Source of the DNA: Microbacterium galbinum
GTDB lineage: Bacteria > Actinomycetota > Actinomycetes > Actinomycetales > Microbacteriaceae
NCBI RefSeq assembly: GCF_023091225.1
Contig: NZ_JAHWXM010000001.1
Location: 1,240,001 to 1,304,000, forward strand
DNA: 64,000 nucleotides
Direction: 5' to 3'
The position numbers and the translations under genes were made by a program. The number at the start of each line of letters is the position of its first letter. Position 1 is the first letter of the stretch. A model generated the notes under the pieces. That model was not told where the DNA came from. It saw only the letters and a program-made list of their open reading frames with translations, and did no database searches. This document shows, one piece after another, positions 25,110-34,955 of the stretch.

Positions 25110-26909
25110 TCAGACGTTGCGCAGGCCCTCGAGACGCAGCGCTTCCGTGCGCAGCTCGACCGGAAGAGTGAACCAGAACTCGGTCCCCTTCCCCACCTCG
25201 CTGCTCATGCTCATGGTCCCGCCGTGCGCCTGAACGATGGCGCGAGTGATCGTCAGCCCGAGCCCCACCCCGGGCACCGCGTTCCGGGTCGCCGTCGAGG
25301 CGCGGAAGAAGCGAGTGAACAGCATCCCCTGCTCTTCCTCCGGGATCCCGAAACCGGTGTCCTCGATGCAGATGCGAGCTTCGCCCTCGCGCATCTCCAG
25401 GCGTGCGGTGACGCGTCCGCCGCTCGGCGTGAACTTGATCGCGTTCGACAGGAGATTGTCGATCGCCTGACCGATTCTGCCGGCGTCGACGAGGAGACGG
25501 ATGGGTTCCGCCGGGATGTCGGAGAGGAGCTCCACACCGTTCTTCTGAGCGTTCGGCCCGGACGACTCGACGGCGGATCGCACGAGAGCGGAGAGGTCGG
25601 TTTCCGCCTTCTCGAGCGGGAATCGGCCGGACTCCGCCTGCGCGGTGAAGAGCAGGTCGCCGACGAGGTTCAGAAGACGTTTGGCGTTCCGCTCGATCAC
25701 GGCCACGAAGTCCTGCTGGTCAGCGGTCAACGGTTGTTCCGGATCGTTCTGCAGCAGGTCGAGGAACCCGATGATCGCGCTCAACGGCGTGCGCAGTTCA
25801 TGCGAGATCATGCCGACGAACTCGTCCTTGAGGCGTGCGACCTCGACGGCCTTGGTCTCGTCCGTGATGACGAGCAGATAGCCGCGCTGTGCGCCATCCG
25901 TCCCCTGGTACAGCGACAGCGTGAGACGCACGGGCACGCTCGATCCGCCGGCGGTGGTCATGTCGACATCGGCTTCGACCGTGCGGCCCGCGTCGACTTC
26001 GTCGAGCAGGGCGCGCATCCCGGTCGGGTCGTCGAGCGACCGGGGAGTCGCGGGATCGGCGAAGAGGCCGAGTGCCGAGGGATCGAAGAAGCGATCGACG
26101 GTCACATCATCGAGCGCCTCGTCCACGGACAGACCGATGAGGCGCTCCGCCCCGGGGTTCCAGGCGATCACGACACCCTTGCGGTCGGTGGCGATGACCG
26201 CCTGGGCGGTGATCGAGCTCCACAGGCTGCTGAACGACTCCAGGAGGAACTGGTACTGCTTCTCGCTGGCCTGGAGCTGCTGGACCATCGAGAGGTTGTC
26301 CGAGAGCGCCGCCGTGCGCTCGACGACGAGCGCCTCCGCTTGAGCGGTGCGCAGACGCTGGAGACGTGAGAGCTCGTTGACGATCGCCCCGGCCACCGCG
26401 AAGACGAGGGGGCTGATCACGCCGCGGAGCCAGGCGAGCTCGCCGGCTGCCGAGTCGAGCGCGATCGGCATCAGGAAAGCGATCGACGTCAGGACCCCGA
26501 TCAGGAAGACCGGACGCAACCCCGGTGAGGCGGCGAGCCAGATCACCGGGAGCAGGACGAACGACGAGAACAGCGACGCGGTTCCACCTGTGCCGACACG
26601 CAGCACTCCGATGGCCAGGATGTCCACCGCGGGGATGAGGAGCACGATCCAGCCGTCGTGAACGCCCCGTGCCGCGAGGACCGCGGCGAGCGCGGTGACG
26701 AGCCCCACCAGAGCGATACCGACGATCGCCGCCGCCGGATTCGTGGCCTGGATACCGGGCACCACGATCACGAGCAGCCCTGCGACGCCGACGGCGATGG
26801 CCGTGGGCCCCTGCTTCATGAGCGGTGTGGGGTCGTCGAAGTACCGCTGCCACCCGCGCTGCACGGGAGCGGGGGCGGCCGCCGTGCCCAAGGACTCGTA
26901 ACGATTCAT
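25110..26909 (-). CDS. Membrane sensor histidine kinase with PAS domain
   Basis: 599-residue kinase. About 30 polar residues precede six or so hydrophobic helices (about 35-190). A coiled segment rich in Leu, Gln and Ala (about 195-235) leads to a PAS domain (about 235-345; VIATDRKGVVIAWNPGAERLIG). The HisKA H-box is MISHELRTPLSAIIGF, and the ATPase domain has N (AIDNLLSNAIKFT), G1 (IEDTGFGIPEEE), F and G2 (GVGLGLTI) boxes. It lacks a receiver domain. The ATG overlaps the stop of the single-domain receiver gene (ATGA), and it closes a seven-gene operon that also encodes a receiver-deacetylase fusion; both receivers are candidate targets. Confidence 0.92.
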   Translation of the reverse strand: MNRYESLGTAAAPAPVQRGWQRYFDDPTPLMKQGPTAIAVGVAGLLVIVVPGIQATNPAAAIVGIALVGLVTALAAVLAARGVHDGWIVLLIPAVDILAIGVLRVGTGGTASLFSSFVLLPVIWLAASPGLRPVFLIGVLTSIAFLMPIALDSAAGELAWLRGVISPLVFAVAGAIVNELSRLQRLRTAQAEALVVERTAALSDNLSMVQQLQASEKQYQFLLESFSSLWSSITAQAVIATDRKGVVIAWNPGAERLIGLSVDEALDDVTVDRFFDPSALGLFADPATPRSLDDPTGMRALLDEVDAGRTVEADVDMTTAGGSSVPVRLTLSLYQGTDGAQRGYLLVITDETKAVEVARLKDEFVGMISHELRTPLSAIIGFLDLLQNDPEQPLTADQQDFVAVIERNAKRLLNLVGDLLFTAQAESGRFPLEKAETDLSALVRSAVESSGPNAQKNGVELLSDIPAEPIRLLVDAGRIGQAIDNLLSNAIKFTPSGGRVTARLEMREGEARICIEDTGFGIPEEEQGMLFTRFFRASTATRNAVPGVGLGLTITRAIVQAHGGTMSMSSEVGKGTEFWFTLPVELRTEALRLEGLRNV

Positions 26910-27253
26910 CGGTCGACTCCTGCGACGGCCCGGCGCAGGGCTGCCCCGCGCACGGGCTTCGGGAGCGCGGCATCCGCCGTCGGGTACGACGTCACGTCGA
27001 GCACGGAGCTGATCACGAGGAAGCACCGCGGGAACGTCTCCCGCACCAGGCGCGCGCACTCGGTGCCGGAGATACCCGGGAGCAGCAGATCGAGCACCGC
27101 GAGCGAGGGGTCGATGTGCGGGAAGGCCGAGATCGCCGACTCGGCGTCACCGGCGGAGAACACGTCGAAGCCCTCGCGGTCGAGATGACGACGCAGCAGC
27201 GACATCTGGTCGAGGTCGTCCTCGACCACGAGGGCCAACGGGCGTGCGCTCAT
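26906..27253 (-). CDS. Single-domain response regulator (CheY-like)
   Basis: 115-residue receiver with no output domain. Acidic pocket ED-D at 11-13, phospho-acceptor Asp55 in AVLDLLLPG, switch Ser82/Ser83 and Lys99 in LPKPVRG are present, so it should be phosphorylatable. With no DNA-binding domain it probably acts as a phosphate shuttle or binds a protein. Its start overlaps the stop of the 47-residue membrane protein gene and its stop overlaps the kinase start, both by ATGA, making the kinase its likely partner. Confidence 0.88.
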   Translation of the reverse strand: MSARPLALVVEDDLDQMSLLRRHLDREGFDVFSAGDAESAISAFPHIDPSLAVLDLLLPGISGTECARLVRETFPRCFLVISSVLDVTSYPTADAALPKPVRGAALRRAVAGVDR

Positions 27254-27393
27254 CGGAGGAACATCTCGCGGACGACGACCACCACGACGACGACGGCGAT
27301 AGCGGCGAGAGCCTGCCAGATCAGCCGCTTCTCGGAGCGTGCGTCCTGCTCGATCTCCTCGGCCTCGGCCTGGGGTGTGGGCATCTCGGTCAT
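27250..27393 (-). CDS. Small single-pass membrane protein in glycan/phosphorelay operon
   Basis: 47 residues: an acidic N-terminus (TPQAEAEEIEQDARSEKR), one hydrophobic helix (about 27-42, Ala/Val-rich) and a short basic end. Both ends are fixed by ATGA overlaps, with the glycosyltransferase stop and the receiver start, so it is a real translated gene despite its size. No family is recognised. Position right after a processive-type glycosyltransferase recalls small helper subunits such as PgaD or IcaD, but those have two helices, so this is only an analogy. Confidence 0.75.
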   Translation of the reverse strand: MTEMPTPQAEAEEIEQDARSEKRLIWQALAAIAVVVVVVVVREMFLR

Positions 27394-28880
27394 GAGTCGA
27401 CCCGTCCGACCTTCTCGGTCTTGATCCAAGAGGCGTCGGCGCGACGCCACTCCTTGATGTAGGAATCCACGGTGATGGCGCACAGCAACGAGCCGTATCC
27501 GCAGATGTAGAGCAGGAGGCCGGCGAAGAACCGCCCGCCCGGCAGCTTCTCGACGGCCCGGGCGAGCCAGACGCCCAGCATCGAGATCGGGCCCCAGAGG
27601 TAGAAGACGAGGGCCCAGACGAAGAGGGTGTCGTCGTTCAGCGACCCGCCGAGGGCGAGCACGGCGTCTTCGAACGCCCAGGGGAACAGCGCGATGGCCA
27701 TGAGGATGAGCGCGCCGAGGCCCGGGAACATGATGGCCTCGCGCCAGGAGTGCCGCCCGATGCGCCCGTCGAGTTGCACGGCATAGAGCATCGAGAACAG
27801 ATAGATGCACGCGGCCGCGATCCACATGAACCGGAAGACGAACTCCGCGATGTCGCTGTGGAAGATCAGCAGGATCACGAGCGCGGTCGCCGCGACCAGC
27901 ATGAAGGCCGGCAGCAGCAGGATGGTGAACCATGCGAGCCCGAACGAGAAGCTGCCCAGCTGGTGGTCGGGGTTCGGTCGGAACCACAGGTGCTTGTAGA
28001 TCGACGTCAGCTGCACGTTGCCGCGCGCCCACCGCAGACGCTGTTTCCAGAGTGCGTCGATCGTGCGCGGTTCCTCGGCCAGCACGACGGCGTAGGGCTC
28101 GAACACCGCCCGCCGCCCCTTCAACTGGCCCTCGAAGGTGGTCATGGTGTCCTCGGCGAGGGTGCCGGTCGGGATCCGTCCGCCGATCGCCTCGAGGTTC
28201 GCCCGCGAATGGAGCTGCGCCCCACCCGCGAGGCACGCGATCGCCCCGAGCACGTTCTGGGTGCGTCGGGCGGAGAGCTGACCGATGATGTACTCGACCC
28301 CGATGAACCGGGTGAGGTAGTTGCGATCGCGGCTGCCCTCGGCGATGTACGCGGTCACCGCGCCGACCTTGTCGTCGGCGAGGTGCCGGGTGAGCTTGCG
28401 CAGTGCGTCGCGGGCGAAGATGACGTCGGCGTCCATGATCAGCACGGCTTCGGTCCACGGGTCGGCGAGGGCGATGTCGAGTCCGTGGTTCAGGGTGTGG
28501 GCCTTGCCCTGGCCGCCGACCTCGCGCCGCAGGTGCTCCACGCGTCCCGGGTGCTGCGCCGCCTTGGCCCGCACGATGTCAGGGGTGTCGTCGGTGGACG
28601 CGTCGTCCACGACGAAGATCCGGAGCCGCTCCTCCGGGTACTGCAGCTGCAGCAGGCGTTCGATCGCGGGCCCGATCACGAGCCCCTCGTTCCACGCGGG
28701 GATGATCACCGCGACGTTCGGGTGATGCGGGGCCGCCTTCCCGTAGTGGTTGCGGAACGCGTGCATCGGCAGCGAGAGGAACTGCAGCCCCGTGTTGATG
28801 ACGGGCAGCGTGCCGACGAGGATGCAGAGGATGAGCACGATGACGATCGCCGTCTGCCACCATTCGAGCTGGTCGATCAC
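27390..28880 (-). CDS. Family 2 glycosyltransferase, processive polysaccharide synthase-like
   Basis: 496-residue membrane glycosyltransferase. An N-terminal helix (about 8-30) precedes the GT-A domain (about 50-290), with VAVIIPAWNEG, VDDASTDDTPDIV, MDADVIFA (DXD-type) and AEDTMTTFE, then QRLRWARGN, the Q(Q/R)xRW signature of chitin, hyaluronan, cellulose and poly-GlcNAc synthases. Several helices follow (about 315-475). It should polymerise or transfer a sugar from UDP-sugar across or at the membrane. It overlaps the PHP gene upstream and the 47-residue gene downstream. There is no PilZ or other regulatory domain; control may come from the phosphorelay proteins in the operon. Confidence 0.88.
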   Translation of the reverse strand: MIDQLEWWQTAIVIVLILCILVGTLPVINTGLQFLSLPMHAFRNHYGKAAPHHPNVAVIIPAWNEGLVIGPAIERLLQLQYPEERLRIFVVDDASTDDTPDIVRAKAAQHPGRVEHLRREVGGQGKAHTLNHGLDIALADPWTEAVLIMDADVIFARDALRKLTRHLADDKVGAVTAYIAEGSRDRNYLTRFIGVEYIIGQLSARRTQNVLGAIACLAGGAQLHSRANLEAIGGRIPTGTLAEDTMTTFEGQLKGRRAVFEPYAVVLAEEPRTIDALWKQRLRWARGNVQLTSIYKHLWFRPNPDHQLGSFSFGLAWFTILLLPAFMLVAATALVILLIFHSDIAEFVFRFMWIAAACIYLFSMLYAVQLDGRIGRHSWREAIMFPGLGALILMAIALFPWAFEDAVLALGGSLNDDTLFVWALVFYLWGPISMLGVWLARAVEKLPGGRFFAGLLLYICGYGSLLCAITVDSYIKEWRRADASWIKTEKVGRVDS

Positions 28881-29590
28881 GGCAGCGCCTCCGCTCCGAG
28901 CAGGTCGCGCACGCGAGCGTACCGGCCCACGTCACGGGCGTCATGGCTGTCGGTGGAGGCCACCAGCTCCGCACCCGCGGCGCGGAGCGCGGCCAGCGAC
29001 GCGGGCTCGGGGCATCCCCACTTCTCGTTGACCTCGACGAGCGTGCCCGTTCGGGCGGCGGCTTGCGCCCACGCCGCGAGGCGCTCCTCGCCCAGGTCGC
29101 TCTCGGCGAGACCGATCTTCGGCAGCAGCGAGAAGCAGTGAGCGAGCTGGTTGCCCGGATGGCGTTCCATCGCGGCGATGACTCCGGCGACGAAGTCGTC
29201 GAGCACGTCCGTCGTCGCCCAGCCGTCGGCGATGCGCTCGCGCACGGCGGTCGGGCCGAGGGGCCCGTCGACCCCGGGGAACTGATGGTCGGCGATCAGG
29301 ATGCGATCGATCCCCGCCGGCAGCTCGGGGATGTCGAGAGTGCCCGCGGTGTCGAGGATCTTGGCCTCGACCCCCGTGAGCACGGTCAGCCCCTCGGGCA
29401 CGCGCAGGGCCGCGATCGCGGAGACGTACTCGGGCACCCAGGTGGTGTCGCGGCGCACGTGGTCGACGATGCGAAGGGTCTCGAGGCCCGCGACGACGGC
29501 GGCCGCGACGTTCTCCTCGGGAGTCGAGACGGCGTCGTCGGAGAAGGTGGAGTGGACGTGGTGATCGCCGCGGAGGATGCCGATGCTCAC
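28877..29590 (-). CDS. PHP domain hydrolase
   Basis: 237-residue polymerase-and-histidinol-phosphatase fold protein. Metal ligands are visible in GDHHVHSTFSDDA (residues 8-20), VDHVRRDT, VEAKILD, ADHQFPG, AHCFSLL and the final STDSHD. It resembles histidinol-phosphatase-like phosphoesterases, but its operon has no histidine genes, so the substrate is probably a phosphorylated or cyclic intermediate of the local pathway (inference). The GTG start overlaps the ATP-grasp stop (GTGA), and its stop overlaps the glycosyltransferase start. Confidence 0.85.
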   Translation of the reverse strand: MSIGILRGDHHVHSTFSDDAVSTPEENVAAAVVAGLETLRIVDHVRRDTTWVPEYVSAIAALRVPEGLTVLTGVEAKILDTAGTLDIPELPAGIDRILIADHQFPGVDGPLGPTAVRERIADGWATTDVLDDFVAGVIAAMERHPGNQLAHCFSLLPKIGLAESDLGEERLAAWAQAAARTGTLVEVNEKWGCPEPASLAALRAAGAELVASTDSHDARDVGRYARVRDLLGAEALP

Positions 29591-30573
29591 GCTTCCTCCT
29601 GGTGACCGGCGTGCTCCGAGACGAGCACGTCATCGATCTCGACCACGATGTCCTCGAGGAAGCGCACCGAGGCGAGCTCCCGGAACGGAAGCCGCTCGGG
29701 CAGTTCGGCCCCCAGGAACAGGTCGACCACGAGCGAGGGGATGTCGACGCCCGCCGCGATCGTGAGCGGCAGCGCGCCGGGGAATCGCGGGTTGACCTCG
29801 AGCAGCACGGCGGCTCCGGTGCGGTCGCGGCGCAGTTGCACGTTGGCGACACCCACCAGCCCGATCGCCCGGGCGATCTCGGCGGCGGTCTCCTCGAGCT
29901 CGGGATCGTGCACGGTGCGCCCGGCGATCGCGACGCCGGAGTCGACACGCGCGCGGGTGCGCGGCACCGCGGCGACGACCCTCCCCGCGGCATCGGCGAT
30001 GACGTCGACCGAGTACTCCTCACCGGGCAGGAAGTCCTGCACGATCAGTCCCTCGTCGAGCGGGAGCGCGTCGAGCGCCGCCCGATCGGGCACCAGGCGG
30101 ATGCCGCGGCTCCCCGCCCCCTGGCGGGGCTTGGCGAAGACGGGGAACTCCCACTCGATCGCGAGCGCGTCGGGACCGGCCAGCACGGTGCGCGGTGCGC
30201 GTCCGGTGGGGGCGCACCGCTCGGCGAGCAGCAGCTTGTCGAGCGCGGTGTCGAGGGTGTCGGCCGAGGGCGCGGCGAGGACGGCGGGGGCGAGTTCCTC
30301 GCGTCGGCGGGCGAGCGTGATGAGTTCGACGTCGACGGTCGAGATCACGAGGTCGAGGCGATCGTCGACCACCAACTGCGCGAGAGCCGGCACGAAGTCG
30401 TCGGCCTTGCCCGGCGGCACCAGACGCCGCTGCTCGGCGGGCACGAGATAGAGACCTGCCGCCCAGCCGTCCATGTCGGCTGCGAAGACCGTCAGCTCCG
30501 GTCGGCGCAGCAGCGAGCGGATGACGGCGACGCCGGCGGGTCCTCCGGCTCCGGTCACGAGGACGCGGGCCAT
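29587..30573 (-). CDS. ATP-grasp ligase (CarB/PylC-like)
   Basis: 328-residue ATP-grasp enzyme. An N-terminal Rossmann-like part (VLVTGAGGPAGVAVIRSLLRR, about 1-100) precedes the grasp domain, with FPVFAKPRQGAGSRGI (ATP loop), LIVQDFLPGEEYSVDV and the Mg-binding VLLEVNPRFPGA. Such enzymes activate a carboxylate as acyl phosphate and join it to an amine. The architecture is like CarB-type or PylC-like ligases. Lying between a deacetylase, which would free an amine, and the PHP hydrolase, it may form an amide on an amino sugar (inference). The ATG is one nt from the preceding gene. Confidence 0.85.
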   Translation of the reverse strand: MARVLVTGAGGPAGVAVIRSLLRRPELTVFAADMDGWAAGLYLVPAEQRRLVPPGKADDFVPALAQLVVDDRLDLVISTVDVELITLARRREELAPAVLAAPSADTLDTALDKLLLAERCAPTGRAPRTVLAGPDALAIEWEFPVFAKPRQGAGSRGIRLVPDRAALDALPLDEGLIVQDFLPGEEYSVDVIADAAGRVVAAVPRTRARVDSGVAIAGRTVHDPELEETAAEIARAIGLVGVANVQLRRDRTGAAVLLEVNPRFPGALPLTIAAGVDIPSLVVDLFLGAELPERLPFRELASVRFLEDIVVEIDDVLVSEHAGHQEEA

Positions 30574-30574
30574 G

Positions 30575-31618
30575 TCAGCCCTCCTGTCGGGTGAGCTCAT
30601 GAGCGCCGACGAAGGCCGCCGTCTCGCGGACGATCTCGAGCGGCTCCACCGCCACGCCGCCACCGAAGCGCGACCAGTACCGAGCGGTCGCCCGCACGAA
30701 CTCCGGCTCGAGGTAGGCGCGGCTCGCGGTCTGCGATCCGAAGCAGTCGAGCAGGCGCAGCTTCTGGTCGACGAAGCCGTCGATGCGCACGAAACGCGTG
30801 GGCCGGAAGTCGATCGTCGACGAGGGGCTCTGGTAGCAGGCGACCGTGCCGACGCGGCGGGTGGCGACCGTGGTCGCCTCGTTCACGGCGCGGTGATCCT
30901 GATGACGGTCGTGCGCGGAGTGCGTGTAGACGATCGTGGGCTGGATCTGCTCGACGACCTCTTCGATCAGACGCACGGTCGACCCGCCACCGGAGATCTC
31001 CGTGTCGACCAGGTCCTTGAGGAACAGGCGGGCGCCGATCAGCTCGGCGGCGGCCAGCGATTCGTTCTGACGGCTGTTGGCATCGCCTCCGCGCGCGCCT
31101 CGCGACAGGGTGAGGATGGTGATCTCGTCGCCCGCGGCGGCGTGCGCCGCGAGCACTCCCCCGACGCCGATCTCGACGTCGTCGGGATGGGCTCCGACCG
31201 CGAGCACGATCTCCTTGCGGCGTCCTTCCTCGCGACGGCGGCGGCCTTCCTCGGCGAGGTTGCGCACGACTTCGACGAGACGCGCGTTGTCGAGCGGCTT
31301 GGTCAGGAACTCGTCGGCCTGGGCGCGGAGCGCCGAGACCGCGTACTCCACCGAGACGTGGGCGGTCATGACGACGACGGGCACCGCCGGCACCTTGCGA
31401 CGCAACTCCGCCAACAGCTCGAGTCCGTTCAATCCGGGCATCTCGATGTCGGTGATGACGACGTCGGGGCGGATCTCGGCGACCTTCTCGACCGCGACGA
31501 GACCGTCGGGGGCGAGGTCGACCACGCACCCGGCCCGTCGCTCGAGCACCGTCTTCACGAGCAGGGAGACGTCCTGGTCGTCATCGACGACGAGGACGCG
31601 GATGGCATCTACGGACAA
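30575..31618 (-). CDS. Response regulator receiver fused to PIG-L/LmbE deacetylase
   Basis: 347-residue two-domain protein. Residues 5-120 are a complete receiver: Asp12-14 pocket, phospho-acceptor Asp57 in VVITDIEMPG, Thr85 and Lys107. A charged RRRREEGRRK helix links to a PIG-L deacetylase (about 136-330) with the zinc motif AHPDDVEIG (His144, Asp147) and the second site HSAHDRHQDH. PIG-L enzymes remove N-acetyl groups from GlcNAc-type substrates. The fusion suggests that phosphorylation directly gates catalysis. The TTG start at 31618 has an AAGGAG site at good spacing; no ATG fits. It is the first gene of the seven-gene operon. Confidence 0.9.
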   Translation of the reverse strand: MSVDAIRVLVVDDDQDVSLLVKTVLERRAGCVVDLAPDGLVAVEKVAEIRPDVVITDIEMPGLNGLELLAELRRKVPAVPVVVMTAHVSVEYAVSALRAQADEFLTKPLDNARLVEVVRNLAEEGRRRREEGRRKEIVLAVGAHPDDVEIGVGGVLAAHAAAGDEITILTLSRGARGGDANSRQNESLAAAELIGARLFLKDLVDTEISGGGSTVRLIEEVVEQIQPTIVYTHSAHDRHQDHRAVNEATTVATRRVGTVACYQSPSSTIDFRPTRFVRIDGFVDQKLRLLDCFGSQTASRAYLEPEFVRATARYWSRFGGGVAVEPLEIVRETAAFVGAHELTRQEG

Positions 31619-31770
31619 TTCGGCTCTCCTTGGGGAGATTCCCGACCGTTGGGGGCGGTATACCACCGGTGCGTTCGCCACCGGAAGCACGCGGGAAAGG
31701 GCGAGCAGGTTCCTCACGATTGTGGCACACGCCCTTCGCCTGACGGCGCGCGACGCCACGCAGAGAACGA

Positions 31771-31796
31771 GGGACGGATGCCGCGGCATCCGTCCC
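31771..31796 (-). terminator. Perfect palindrome after guaB
   Basis: A 26-nt perfect palindrome, GGGACGGATGCCG and its complement, lies about 25 nt past the guaB stop. It shares the GGATGC/GCATCC core with several other terminators here. Confidence 0.6.
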
Positions 31797-31818
31797 TCCC
31801 CTCATCCGCGCGAGCGGA

Positions 31819-33483
<1,665 letters not shown>

Positions 33484-33600
33484 TCATTTCGATCAGATTA
33501 AAGGTGTAGGCGAAACGCAGATCGCCCACTACAGTCAAGTGCGTCGTCCAACCCGAGACGGTCGAAGTCTGTGCGAAGGTGCACTCACCCTGGAGGTTGC

Positions 33601-34950
33601 GTGGGATCCACAACAATCGCCGTCCACCGGAAGAAGCCGTGGCTGGTCGCGTTCATCGGAGTGCTGCTCGCACTCGGCGCGATCCTCATGCAGCCGCCGC
33701 TCGCCGCCTCGGCAGAGACGACAGACGACGGTCAAGAGGTCACCGACTTCTACTTCGGCGGGGTCATCACCTTCGACGACGAGCCGGTCGAGGGCGTCGA
33801 GCTCTCGGTCTCCGGCAGCGGCTTCGAGGGTGAGACCGAGACGGATGCCGAGGGCAAGTGGCGCCTGTACGTGCCCGAGAAGGAGACGTACACGATCACG
33901 GTGAACGAGGAGACGCTCCCCGACGGTGTGATCGTCGACGCGTCGCTCCTCCCCGAGGGCACGCAGCCGATCTCCGGCACGACGGCATCGTTCGAGGTGG
34001 AGTTCGGTCTCACCGGAACCAAGATCCTCAACCTCTTCCTCGGCGAGGGCGAGCGCATCACCGTCAGCTTCATCGACCAGCTGGCGTCGCGACTCGTGGG
34101 CGGCCTGAACTTCGGCCTGCTCCTCGCACTCGCGTCGATGGGCGCGGCGCTCATCTACGGCACGACGCGACTGTCGAACTTCGCACACGCCGAGATGGTC
34201 ACCTGGGGCGGGCTCGTCGGAGTCGTGACGACCTCCCTCTGGATGCTTCCTCCGTGGCTCGGCATCGCCGCGGCCGTGATCGCCGGCGGTCTGCTGGGCT
34301 GGGCCATGGATGCCGGTCTCTGGCGTCCGTTGCGGCGTCGCGGGCTGGGAGTCGTGCAGCTGATGATCGTCAGCATCGGCCTCTCGCTCGCGCTCCGCTA
34401 CCTCTTCCAGTACATGATCGGTGGCGGCACCTACCAGCTCCCGGGCGCGAGCCCCGAGCCCATCCGGCTCGGACCCATCTCCTTGTCGTACATCGACATG
34501 ATCGCGATGGGCGTCAGCATCGTCGTGATCATCGGGGTGGCGTTCTTCCTCACTCGCACTCGGGTCGGTAAGGCCACGCGGGCGATCTCAGACAACCCGC
34601 AGCTCGCCGCCGCATCCGGCATCGATGTCGACCGGGTCGTCCGGTACGTCTGGATCCTCGCCGGAACGCTCGCCGCGATCTCGGGCGTGCTCTGGGGCTA
34701 CTTCCGCCCCGGAGTGACCTGGAACATGGGCATGCAGATGCTGCTGCTCATCTTCGCCGCGATCACGCTCGGCGGTCTCGGCACCGCCTTCGGCGCGCTC
34801 GTCGGCTCGCTCATCGTGGGTATGGCCGTCGAAGTGTCGACCCTCTGGATCCCCTCCGACCTGAAGTACGCGAGCGCCCTGGTCATCCTCATCGTGATCC
34901 TTCTCGTCAGACCGCAGGGCCTGCTCGGCCGCAAGGAAAGGTTGGGCTGA
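33601..34950 (+). CDS. livH: Branched-chain amino acid ABC permease LivH with N-terminal secreted beta domain
   Basis: 449 residues, about 150 longer than a standard LivH. A signal-like hydrophobic segment (about 13-36, ending AASAE) is followed by a beta-rich extracytoplasmic domain (about 45-125; GGVITFDDEPVEGVELSVSG, TDAEGKWRLYVPEKETYTITV), which reads like a carboxypeptidase-regulatory or CNA-B-type fold. The LivH permease (about 160-449) then begins at GLNFGLLLALASMGAALIYG, with IRAISDN-like RAISDNPQLAAASGID and the C-terminal RPQGLLGRKERLG. The GTG is four nt after GGAGG. It is first in livHMGF; the binding protein gene converges from the far side. Confidence 0.93.
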   Translation: MGSTTIAVHRKKPWLVAFIGVLLALGAILMQPPLAASAETTDDGQEVTDFYFGGVITFDDEPVEGVELSVSGSGFEGETETDAEGKWRLYVPEKETYTITVNEETLPDGVIVDASLLPEGTQPISGTTASFEVEFGLTGTKILNLFLGEGERITVSFIDQLASRLVGGLNFGLLLALASMGAALIYGTTRLSNFAHAEMVTWGGLVGVVTTSLWMLPPWLGIAAAVIAGGLLGWAMDAGLWRPLRRRGLGVVQLMIVSIGLSLALRYLFQYMIGGGTYQLPGASPEPIRLGPISLSYIDMIAMGVSIVVIIGVAFFLTRTRVGKATRAISDNPQLAAASGIDVDRVVRYVWILAGTLAAISGVLWGYFRPGVTWNMGMQMLLLIFAAITLGGLGTAFGALVGSLIVGMAVEVSTLWIPSDLKYASALVILIVILLVRPQGLLGRKERLG

Positions 34951-34955
34951 TCATC

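Noticed and set aside
29588..30663. Longer N-terminus for the ATP-grasp ligase (extra 30 residues)
   Set aside because: The ATG at 30573 gives the standard MARVLVTGAGG opening and one-nt spacing to the upstream gene; the longer reading would overlap the deacetylase gene.
31771..31796. Palindromes as mobile element ends
   Set aside because: No transposase gene or target duplication is nearby, and positions after stop codons fit terminators.
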